NCBI GenBank assembly: GCA_017453325.1
Contig: JAFTKK010000013.1
Location: forward strand, 1-45,389
Direction of reading: 5' to 3'
Source of the DNA: Clostridia bacterium
Lineage (GTDB): Bacteria > Bacillota > Clostridia > Oscillospirales > CAG-272
Length of the DNA: 45,389 nucleotides
In this document: one piece after another, positions 25,635-34,100 of the stretch
Position numbering within the stretch: the stretch's first letter is position 1
Layout: each line of letters opens with the position of its first letter
The notes under the pieces: generated by a model
The model's database searches: none
Told to the model about the DNA's origin: nothing
What the model saw: only the letters and a program-made list of their open reading frames with translations
Translations under genes and position numbers: made by a program

Positions 25635-25690
25635 CCGAGGCGGGCACGCCCGCCTCGGCACACGAAAACGGGCTGCTTGCAGCCCGTTTT
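25635..25690 (+). terminator. Two tandem hairpins between lipoprotein genes
   Basis: CCGAGGCGGGC-AC-GCCCGCCTCGG (25635-25658) and AAAACGGGCT-GCTTGC-AGCCCGTTTT (25665-25690). The T tract is only four bases, so partial termination between the giant lipoprotein and the downstream three genes is likely. No separate promoter is seen for those genes. Confidence 0.65.
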
Positions 25691-25721
25691 CCTGCTTTAT
25701 TTAAAAAAGGAGGCACAAAGC

Positions 25722-27014
25722 ATGAAAATTTCATACCGTTTGCGGCTTTTGTGCCTGTTTCTGACGGCTCTGCTGCTGGCAGGATGCACGCCGCAATATG
25801 AGGTGCCCGAGGGAGACCCCGTACGCCTTGAGATCAAGCAAACGGCACCCGTATATACCGACGCCTTTTTGGAGGACACCACGCCGCGCGCGGTGTCCCT
25901 GCTTTCTCAGCTTTCCCGCCGCACGGGCGGTCCTTTGCCGAGCGAGGCAGAAAAGCAAAAGCTATCCGCCTTTTGGGTGGAGGAGATCCTCCCCCGTGCC
26001 CAAACGGCGCTAATCTATGAAAATGAATGGAGCGCTCTGCTCGCCAAGTGCGAAGCGACGATGGCGACCTTTGAAGATAAAATATTGGAAGCGGGCCCCT
26101 GCTTTACCCTGCTCAGTCGCTTGTACGGCGACGCTGTTGCGGTACTGGGCAGCCGCAAGGCGGGCACGCTTGCCTATGAATGTATGCAGCTCTATCTCAT
26201 GGACCGCATTGCGGTTTGCGAGGAGCGCTATGAGAAATACGGCTACGACTGGTATCTTACCGACGCGCAGCACTACCGCCGTCTGCATGGCGACCTGACA
26301 ACACGGCTAAACGAGGCGCTTTTTGGGGAGGCAATGGCGGTTTTATACTGCTTTACCCCGCTGATTCCCACCGCATCTGCGGACACCGCCCCGGCGCCGA
26401 CGGCATTTCCTCTGTACGACGCCGAGCTTTTACTGTTTTTGCAGCGACAAGCAAAGCGAAGCCGAGAGCTGGCGCTTGGCGCTGAGGAATGGGCGCTACT
26501 TGCCGAGCTGCTCACCGTGTGCCTGCCGAACGGAAACGGCAGCACGCTTTCGCAAAAGGAATACACCGTATTGAAGGATCTTGGATATCCGCAACAGGCG
26601 GCGCACGCCATGCCCGCGTTCCTCGCGCTGATCGAGGCGACAACGGCGGCACTTGACGAGGAGGGGCTTGCGCGGCTGCTTGACGCAACCGACACCACGG
26701 CAAAAAAAGAGGTGCTTTGCGCCGCTTTGGCTGACAGCGAGACCGCCTTTTTTGCCTTTGCCGACGCCTTGACGCAATATGCACAAACGGCTGCCGAGGC
26801 CGAGCGAAGCATGCTTGACAAGGCAGGGCGAGGCGCTGACTGCGAGACCTTTTTGGCAAGCACACCGGCAGCGAGTGCCAACGAGGTGTTTGCCGCGATC
26901 TCGGCCTGCGCCGACGGGATGACCCCCGCGGAGGAGCAAGCGCTTGATGCCTCTATGCTTGGCTACTCTCGGGGACTTGCACCTTATCTTACCTATATCG
27001 TAAAAGCGGGGTGA
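25722..27014 (+). CDS. Alpha-helical lipoprotein of unknown function
   Basis: A 430-residue predicted lipoprotein; I do not recognise the family. The signal peptide ends in the lipobox LLAGC (Cys22). The mature part is rich in Ala, Leu and Glu and appears almost wholly helical, with no repeats or catalytic motif that I can see. The ATG at 25722 has AAAAGGAGG 10 bases upstream; the reading frame extends further upstream but crosses the preceding hairpin. The ABC ATPase starts 4 bases after its stop, and the permease follows, so a role as the extracytoplasmic partner of that transporter is likely by context. Alternatively it belongs with the giant lipoprotein upstream. Base composition resembles its neighbours. 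Confidence 0.8.
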   Translation: MKISYRLRLLCLFLTALLLAGCTPQYEVPEGDPVRLEIKQTAPVYTDAFLEDTTPRAVSLLSQLSRRTGGPLPSEAEKQKLSAFWVEEILPRAQTALIYENEWSALLAKCEATMATFEDKILEAGPCFTLLSRLYGDAVAVLGSRKAGTLAYECMQLYLMDRIAVCEERYEKYGYDWYLTDAQHYRRLHGDLTTRLNEALFGEAMAVLYCFTPLIPTASADTAPAPTAFPLYDAELLLFLQRQAKRSRELALGAEEWALLAELLTVCLPNGNGSTLSQKEYTVLKDLGYPQQAAHAMPAFLALIEATTAALDEEGLARLLDATDTTAKKEVLCAALADSETAFFAFADALTQYAQTAAEAERSMLDKAGRGADCETFLASTPAASANEVFAAISACADGMTPAEEQALDASMLGYSRGLAPYLTYIVKAG

Positions 27015-27018
27015 GCAT

Positions 27019-27675
27019 ATGCTGATTGCAAAAAACCTATATAAAAGCTACAAAAACCGTGAGATCCTGCACGACGTGAGCCTTGCGGTAAAGGCCGGGG
27101 ACTTTGTTTCGATCATGGGAGAGAGCGGAAGCGGAAAAAGCACGCTGCTCGCCGTGTTGGCAGGCAATCTCGCTCCCGACAGCGGCACAGTGCTGCTCGA
27201 CGGGCAGGATCTCGCCGCCCTTAGTGAGCGCGACATGGCTGCCCTGCGACGCACGAAGCTCGGCTTTGTATATCAATCTCTCAACCTGATACCGACGCTG
27301 ACGGGTCGGGACAACATTTTGCTGCCGCTATATCTCGGCGGCAAGCGCGCCGGGGACGCTGCCGAAAAGCTAAACGAGCTCACCGAGCTGCTTGGCATTG
27401 CGGGAGTGTTTGACGCCTTTCCCGCAGAAATGTCGGGCGGAGAGCAGCAGCGTGTGGCGATCGCACGCTCCTTGCTTTACGATCCTGCCGTGCTGATGCT
27501 GGACGAGCCGACGGGCAGCCTTGACAGCGCCTCGACAAGACAAGTGATGGAGCTGCTGACACGCATCAACCGCGAGCTTGGCGTATGTGTGATACAGGTC
27601 ACGCACAGCCGCGAGGCCGCCGCATACGGCAACCGCATCCTCACGCTCGTGGACGGAAGGATATCGGCACAATGA
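27019..27675 (+). CDS. ABC transporter ATP-binding protein, MacB/LolD type
   Basis: A 218-residue ATPase that powers the FtsX-like permease encoded next. Walker A is GESGSGKST (~34-42), the Q-loop is VYQSLNLIPTLTGRDN, the signature is MSGGEQQRVAIARSLL, Walker B is VLMLDEPTGSLDS and the switch histidine is in VIQVTHSREAA. LNLIPTLT and EPTGSLD are characteristic of the MacB/LolD/FtsE group, which act as mechanotransmitters or lipoprotein/peptide exporters rather than importers. It starts 4 bases after the lipoprotein stop and its TGA overlaps the permease ATG (ATGA), so the genes are translationally coupled. Confidence 0.94.
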   Translation: MLIAKNLYKSYKNREILHDVSLAVKAGDFVSIMGESGSGKSTLLAVLAGNLAPDSGTVLLDGQDLAALSERDMAALRRTKLGFVYQSLNLIPTLTGRDNILLPLYLGGKRAGDAAEKLNELTELLGIAGVFDAFPAEMSGGEQQRVAIARSLLYDPAVLMLDEPTGSLDSASTRQVMELLTRINRELGVCVIQVTHSREAAAYGNRILTLVDGRISAQ

Positions 27676-30005
27676 AGCTGTTTTTGAAACACGTAACGCG
27701 CGCCATGCTGCGCCGACCGTGGCGTCCTTTGCTGCTGGCCCTGACCGTCACGCTGGCGGTTGCGCTGGCCATGACGGCCACGGGGCTATCCGTGATGCTA
27801 TATGACAACGCGCTTCACAACATCCGGCTAAAGCAGGAGATGGGAGACATTCGCATCACGCCGCGCGGCGACAGCGGCACGCGCTTTTTGTGGAGCGAGG
27901 ATGTCGAAAATGCGGTTGGTGAGGACGGTGAGGTTCTGGGCGAATTTCGCCTATCCGGCCTCGCTTTGTACGAGGGCGAGGAAAGGCTGCTGACCATTTC
28001 GGCGCTTGACCTTTATGAGGCTGACCGCTTTTTTGAATTTCAATATCTCGCCATGGGAGAATTTACAACACAAAATCTCTCCCGTGCGGCCATTATCAGC
28101 GAAAGCACGGCCAAGACCTACGGGCTGCGGGTGGGCGATATCCTCACGGTGCACCTGCTGCAGCAGGACATCGCATACACCGTGCAAGCCATTGCTAAGG
28201 ACACGGGCGCGCTACGCGAGGCGGGAATGCTGATCTCGCTCTCGGGGGTGCTGATGATGCTATCGGAGCAGCTCCCCGTGATCGGTACCTTCGGTGATAG
28301 CGATTACCCTTACACACGCTTGCTCGTGAAGGCTGACGACCCTGCCAAGATCCCCGAAATTTTGACCCGTATCACCTCCTCCGACCTGTTTGCGGACAAG
28401 CTGGTGCAGCACGTGGACGGCGCGGCCGAGTTGGATTTTTGGCTGGTGATGCAGCTGACGGTGATTTTTGTGGTGACATTGCTGCTGCTCATGCTGTGCG
28501 GTGTGCTGATGACGGGCACGCTTCATATGATACACCGCCAACGCGCGCAGGAATATGCGCTTTTCCGCAGCATTGGCGCCACGCGGCGACAGATACACGC
28601 GGCGGTCTATATGGAAAGCGGCATCATTGCCTTTGTGGGCACGGTGGGGGGGATTTTGCTATCCTTGCCCATGCTCCTTGGTGTCATCGGCATCTACGGA
28701 TGGGAGACCTCTCTTGCCCGCCTTGCACTTGCGGCTTTACCGATGGGCATCTGCTTCCCGCCGCTGCTGACCTATCTTTGCACGGCGCTGCATCTGCGCC
28801 GCGCGGATCACCTTGAGGTCGGACGGGGTGAGGCGGCAACGCCTCTGCCACGGAGGGCCGAGTGCACGCGCAAGACGGTGCTGCTGCCCCTGGGACTGAC
28901 GCTTTTGTTCGCGTTGCTTGGCATCCTTTTGCCCGTGAAGCTGCGTATTTTTTCCATGGTTGCCCTGCTCTTTTCGCAAACGTGGCTGATCTTTTTGGTG
29001 ACATCCCTTTGTCTCAAGGGCATGGCGCGGTATCTCGAAAAGCTGCTTGAGCACCGCGACACGCGCCAAGGAGGATGGCTGCTGGCAATCAAAGGCCTGC
29101 ACAATCACACGGCCATTCGGCACATCGGCCGTATGCTGACCGTGCTTTGTATGCTGATTGCAACGGTGGTCTGCTGCCGACATAGCTTGGTGCAGTATTT
29201 TGATATTTTAACAGGTGACGCGCCCTTTATGATGCTGACCTCATCCATGAGCGAGGAGCTGCAGGAAAGCTTTGAGCAGGACGAGGCGGTGACGGGCGTG
29301 CTGCAGGTGACCTACGTATCGGGCGTAGCTTTGCCAAACGGCGGCCGCGCCACGGCCATCTCGCTTTCGGGCGACATGGGGTTGTGGTTTGACCCCGCAT
29401 TGGTGCCCCGACACTACCCCGTGGGGCAGGAGCTGGCGATCTCGCGCGGCCTTGCGACCCTCGCGGGCGTGAGGGAGGGGGATACGCTGACTTTGGTGCT
29501 CGACGGTGTCAGCCACACCTTTACCGTCACCGAAGTGATGCCGATCCAACCCAACTTTATCTATTTTGACGCGACGGCGCTCGGTATCAAACACGATCTT
29601 ACTTGCGTGGGGACGGCCGACGAGAGCGCCGCGACCGTGCAGCGGCTGCAAAACATGGCCGAGATGGGCGGCAGCGCGATCCTACCCCTTTCTGCCCTGC
29701 TTGGTACCGGCCCCGAAACGGCAACCTCACACCTGACGCTGTTGCGCTACGCACTGATCATAGCGGCTCTGCTGAGCCTTGTGGGATGCCTTAACATTGT
29801 GCTGGAGCATTTGCACGAGCGCCGCGGCGAGGGGAGCATTCTGCGCTTATGCGGCATGACCAGAGGGCGACTTTATCTGCTCTATGCGCGTGAGCTCCTT
29901 TTGACGCTGCCCGTTGTGCTGACCGTGGCGGCGACGGGAACTGCCCTGCTCTGCCTTGCCGTGCATTTCGGCGTAGGCTCCTTTGGCATGGTGCTGTTCG
30001 TATAA
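27672..30005 (+). CDS. ABC transporter permease, FtsX/MacB-like
   Basis: A 777-residue membrane protein. One helix near residues 15-40 (RPWRPLLLALTVTLAVALAM) is followed by a large extracytoplasmic domain (~45-250) of the MacB periplasmic-core kind. A group of helices (~255-390) includes LFRSIGATRRQIHAAVYMESG, the FtsX-domain coupling motif. Two more helices (~415-470), a second outer domain (~500-690) and three C-terminal helices around GSILRLCGMTRGRLYLLYARE follow. It therefore has two FtsX domains in one chain, like the larger Gram-positive bacitracin/lantibiotic-type permeases. The ATG overlaps the ATPase stop. Substrate unknown; the adjacent lipoproteins make export or extraction of a lipoprotein or surface ligand plausible. 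Confidence 0.9.
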   Translation: MKLFLKHVTRAMLRRPWRPLLLALTVTLAVALAMTATGLSVMLYDNALHNIRLKQEMGDIRITPRGDSGTRFLWSEDVENAVGEDGEVLGEFRLSGLALYEGEERLLTISALDLYEADRFFEFQYLAMGEFTTQNLSRAAIISESTAKTYGLRVGDILTVHLLQQDIAYTVQAIAKDTGALREAGMLISLSGVLMMLSEQLPVIGTFGDSDYPYTRLLVKADDPAKIPEILTRITSSDLFADKLVQHVDGAAELDFWLVMQLTVIFVVTLLLLMLCGVLMTGTLHMIHRQRAQEYALFRSIGATRRQIHAAVYMESGIIAFVGTVGGILLSLPMLLGVIGIYGWETSLARLALAALPMGICFPPLLTYLCTALHLRRADHLEVGRGEAATPLPRRAECTRKTVLLPLGLTLLFALLGILLPVKLRIFSMVALLFSQTWLIFLVTSLCLKGMARYLEKLLEHRDTRQGGWLLAIKGLHNHTAIRHIGRMLTVLCMLIATVVCCRHSLVQYFDILTGDAPFMMLTSSMSEELQESFEQDEAVTGVLQVTYVSGVALPNGGRATAISLSGDMGLWFDPALVPRHYPVGQELAISRGLATLAGVREGDTLTLVLDGVSHTFTVTEVMPIQPNFIYFDATALGIKHDLTCVGTADESAATVQRLQNMAEMGGSAILPLSALLGTGPETATSHLTLLRYALIIAALLSLVGCLNIVLEHLHERRGEGSILRLCGMTRGRLYLLYARELLLTLPVVLTVAATGTALLCLAVHFGVGSFGMVLFV

Positions 30006-30021
30006 CACACATATGCATGAC

Positions 30022-30058
30022 AAAAGCCCGCAAACGGGATACCGTTTGCGGGCTTTTT
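30022..30058. terminator. Bidirectional terminator after the ABC operon
   Basis: A 16-bp stem, AAAAGCCCGCAAACGG, a short loop and CCGTTTGCGGGCTTTTT. It ends the plus-strand transporter operon and the minus-strand fliB-like gene. Confidence 0.9.
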
Positions 30059-30069
30059 GTGTAGATAGG

Positions 30070-30996
30070 TTACGTGGGGAACGCACCAAGCTCCAAAGTA
30101 AAGCGAATGGCCTCGGTGTTTTCCTCAGAGTATTCGAGCTCCTCGGAAATGATGCGCGCGGCCTCGACGGCGTCAAGTCCGCAGCAAGCAACCAGACGGG
30201 CAAACAGCTGCTCAAGCAACAGCGCAAGGCTCACGGCTGTGCGAAATTCCCGCAGCGTTTGCGAGGGGCTTGCATGGCGATAAACAAGATAAGCCAAAAA
30301 ACGCTCGCGCGCATCGGCAGATACGCGATCGGCGGGGGAGGCTTCGCCAAGTGCGCGCAAAAACAGATCCCGATGTGCAACCTCCAGATATTCAAGCGAG
30401 GCAAAAAGCTCGCACACGGCCTGCGGTGTTGGTTGCGCACCGAGCCCGAAATCGCGGTTGACCGCTTCTCTGCGCACTTCGTAGGGCAATGTGGGATCGC
30501 CGAGTACAGAGAAAAGCGCGGCACGCCGAGCAGCTACATCAAACGCGGCGGGAGCCGCTGCGTTGACCTCCGCCTCACCGACGGGCAGGAGGGTTGCATA
30601 GTCGGCCTCTGCAAGAATCAGGCGAGCCGCCTCCTCACAGGCAGCGCCGAGCCCCACCTCAAGTGTGTCGCCGACGGTATGGTAAAAGCGCGGATGCTCA
30701 CGGCAGATCTCGCACAAATACCCCTCCCCCAGCGCGGTGATGATGCGGCAAAGGCCGCGATCACTCAGCTGGGTGCATCTACCGTTTGGCTGCAGGCGAA
30801 AATGCGCACCGTCTGCGCCCCATTCGATGCTTTGGCAGATCTTTTTACCGATCTCACCCTGCAGCGCGCCGTAGGCGGTGAGCGCACGGTCATCGATATC
30901 GATCTCCCATCCGATGCAGCAATTGTGGCGGCAACGGTCGGCAATACAATGAAATTTCTGATAATAGCTCGGTGCAAGCAGCTTCACGTTTCTCAT
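30070..30996 (-). CDS. FliB-type lysine N-methylase (orphan)
   Basis: A 308-residue protein matching the flagellin lysine-N-methylase FliB family, which methylates surface lysines of flagellin in enterobacteria. The N-terminus YYQKFHCIADRCRHNCCIGW with the Cys-rich CRHNCC, then CTQLSDRGLCRI and LCEICREHPRFYH, are the conserved Cys segments, probably an iron-sulfur or metal site. The C-terminal half is helical. No flagellar gene is in view, and FliB homologues are common in non-motile Clostridia, so the target may be another surface protein. It lies between the ABC operon and the giant beta-helix protein gene. The ribosome site is AAGGAAGGGG, close to the ATG; no clear promoter. Confidence 0.85.
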   Translation of the reverse strand: MRNVKLLAPSYYQKFHCIADRCRHNCCIGWEIDIDDRALTAYGALQGEIGKKICQSIEWGADGAHFRLQPNGRCTQLSDRGLCRIITALGEGYLCEICREHPRFYHTVGDTLEVGLGAACEEAARLILAEADYATLLPVGEAEVNAAAPAAFDVAARRAALFSVLGDPTLPYEVRREAVNRDFGLGAQPTPQAVCELFASLEYLEVAHRDLFLRALGEASPADRVSADARERFLAYLVYRHASPSQTLREFRTAVSLALLLEQLFARLVACCGLDAVEAARIISEELEYSEENTEAIRFTLELGAFPT

Positions 30997-31020
30997 TCCC
31001 CTTCCTTGATACGAGAAATT

Positions 31021-31053
31021 CCCTCCGACAGCCGATAAACGGCTGTCGGAGGG
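31021..31053 (-). terminator. Hairpin between surface protein and fliB-like gene
   Basis: A perfect 14-bp stem, CCCTCCGACAGCCG, a 5-base loop and complement. On the minus strand only AATTTC follows, so termination after the giant gene is plausible but weak. Confidence 0.55.
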
Positions 31054-31112
31054 TGTTTTAGTGCGACTTCAAAGCCGCGGGGTTATATCGCGGTCAAGTG
31101 GCACAGACGCGA

Positions 31113-34100
31113 TCAAAGTCTTCTCTTTCTGATCACGAACCAGAACAGCGAGAAGCCGCCGCCACCGGCCACCGCCACCGAGCCGATGACGATCGCCACG
31201 ACCGCACCCGCAGGCAGGCCGTTTTCGGTGTCACCGTCGCCGCCCGCGTTATGCTCGGGGCTCTCGGTGCTATTGCCCGTCTGCACATCGGTGCCGCAGG
31301 CATCACACTTACCGTCGGTGTTTTCGTCCTTGTGGTCCGCAAGCGCGCCGTACGAAGTGCCGCAGGTACCGCACAGAGCCTTCGCCGTGCAGGTCGCGTT
31401 GCCGCCGCTGTGCGCGGCAGGGGTGCGGGTGTCGGCGAGGCACACGTTGCAGTTGCCGTCGCACGCGTTGTCATAGACGTGGTCTGCAAGCGCGCCGTAC
31501 GCAGCACCGCAGGTCTCACAGATCGCGAGCGCTTTGCAGGTGGCGCTGCCACCGCTGTGGGGCGCATGATTTCTCTCACGGCCGCACAGGCACTGCTCAA
31601 AGTGACCCTCCTCACCCTCTTTGACGGTGAAGCTGTCGGTGTGCACGATCTCGAGGTGTCCCTCGTACTGATACTGTCCGTCCTCAAGCACGACGGGGTT
31701 GCCCTCGCCGTCCTGTAGTGCAACACACGCCGCATCGGTCAGAACGTCAAGGATCGAAACGGGGTTGTTATCGTAGTTGTAGATCAACAGACCCTCGGGG
31801 AAGCTGCCGCCACGCAGGATCAGCGTGAAGGCGTCGGGATCCTCATAGTAGAACTCCTCGTACGCGCACTTGAAGGTGCCGCCGTTCACGGTGACGGTGC
31901 CACCGTAGAGGTCAAAGCTGTACTGACCCGTAAAGACACCGCCGTTCACGGTAACGCTGCCGTCGTCGATTTGGTTTGACGCGTTGATCTCACCTGCGTT
32001 GACCGTCAGATCGCCGCCGTTCACTAAGAAGGCGTAGTAGCCCTCAATCTTGCCCGTGCCCGCTTCACTCGTGTCGGTCACGGTCAGCGCGCCGCCCGTG
32101 ATGCGGATCTGGCCGTTGTTTGTCAAATAGAACGTATAACCCGCAAAATCAAGCGTAACGTTGCCCTGCGTCAGAGTAACGAGCTCGGAAAGCTCAACTT
32201 CACCGCGCAAGGTCACGGTAGCACGCTCGACGGCCTGTGCCGCCTCGAAAGCATACGCAAGATCGGCGAAGCCCTGCTCGCCGTCGGGGGTCTTGACAAG
32301 GACGGTGGCCTCTATCTCGCAATCGCGACAGATCCACTCCTCGTCGAAATCGTGCGGCTTCGTCTTGCCGTAGGGCGTATCGCAGACCTCACAGATCGCT
32401 TGCTCGGTGCAGCTTGCGCTACCGCCGCGGTGCGCTTCCGTGCTCTCGCGTGTGCCGCAAGAATACTCAAGCCAATGCTCGGTGTCATTCCAGACCCGAA
32501 CGGGCTGCTCGCTGTGGGTGTCGTCGTGCTCGACGGTGAAACCGCCCTCGTAGCGGTTCAGCCCCGTGAAGGTCACGTCAAGGCCGTCGGCGTCAAGATA
32601 GCGCAGACAGTCAACGGATACGAAGACGTCCGCAAGATCTTCGACATCGTCGATGTTGGTGTAGAGATTTACGTCGGCAAACGCGCCGCCCGTGATCGCG
32701 ATCATACTCGGAACGTAACAGTCGATGGAAAGATATTCAAACTCGCCACCCGTGATCGTAATCGAGCCGCCCATGGCGTCAAAGCAGAAGTCCTCAAACT
32801 CGCCGCCCGTAACGGTCAGCGTGCTGCCGTATTTGACATCGACTGAAAGATCCTTGAAGCTGCCGCCCGTGATCTGCACGGCGGCGTCGCCGGGGTTATC
32901 GTCCTCAATATCCAGCTCGATGCCGAAGCGACCGCTCTCCAGCACGAGCAGCCCGCGGTAAACGTCGCTATCCTCGCCCAGATAGAGCATTCCGCTTTGC
33001 CCCTCGCTCGAATCGATCACGCGCCAGATGCCTCCGTAGAGATTGAACTCCTCGATATAAAGCGTGAAGCCCGTGAGATCCAGGGTGATATCGCCCTTGT
33101 CGGGCTCGTACTCGCCTTCGAAGACAAGGTTAGCCTGCAGCACGATCTTGGCGCTCGTCATCTGGGTAGCCGCAGCGATGGCGTCCTGCAGATCGGTGAA
33201 GTAAAGGGTCTTGCCGTCGCCCTCGACGCGAATGGGCTTGAGAGTTTGACAGATCTCGCAGCTATCGGCAGCGCCGAAGCTGTGCTCTGCCACCTCGCGT
33301 CTTATGCCGCAAGCACACTCGTGCCAGTGATGAGTGGCGTCGGCACTCCAGCTCTCGGAGAGCTGCTCCTCGTGGCGGAAGACCACGTAGCCCGTATACT
33401 CGAAGCTGTCATCGGGAAGCGCAAGGGGGTTGCCCTGCGCGTCAAAGATCCCGGTGCAAGCGCCGATCGCACCAAGGCTTGCGGCAAGTGCAGTCTCCTG
33501 CTCATCGTAATATATCAAGATATCGGTAACCACAACGTCAGACAGACAGTAGGCGTTGGGGACGATCTCGTTGCCGTAATCGGTGATCTCCACAATCGTA
33601 AGCTGCTCTATTTCGAGGCCCGAGAGCGCCACCTCGGCACTGTAGCCTTGCAAAATCAGGGTGCCGACCGTCACGTCGGTCACACAGACCCGGGAATTTT
33701 CCAAGACATCGGTGATGGTAAAAATGAGCAGGCTGTCCCAGATGCCGCCCGTGACGTCGAGCGTACCGCCGTAAAGCTCGATGACCGCCGCGTATCCTTC
33801 GGGATTCAAGCCGCTGACGCTGCCCGTGCCCTCGGGGGAACTGTCGATCACCGTGAACGTGCCCCCTACGCCAATCAAAAGATTGCAAAAATCGTGACCC
33901 GCCAGGTCAAGCGTCCAATCCCGGTAGATGGGAAGGTAGCTTCCGTCGGTATTCACAAAGTCGGTGCCAAGCGTGATCTTGCCGCCCTCCTCGGCGTAAT
34001 AAACAAGCTCGCCAAGCTCCTCGAAGCTGCTGATATACAGCGTTTCGTCGCCATACTCCACAATAAATGCTGCCACGGCGTCGCAATTCGCGCAAGCGCC

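Noticed and set aside
25677-25721. Upstream extension of the 430-residue lipoprotein
   Set aside because: The extension would start within a hairpin; AAAAGGAGG and a standard lipoprotein signal peptide fit the ATG at 25722.
21436-25734. Very long open frame (over 1400 codons) on the minus strand opposite the giant lipoprotein gene
   Set aside because: It is the antisense shadow of a GC-rich gene with strong codon bias. It lacks a ribosome site, its translation has no recognisable domain, and it crosses the hairpins after the real gene.
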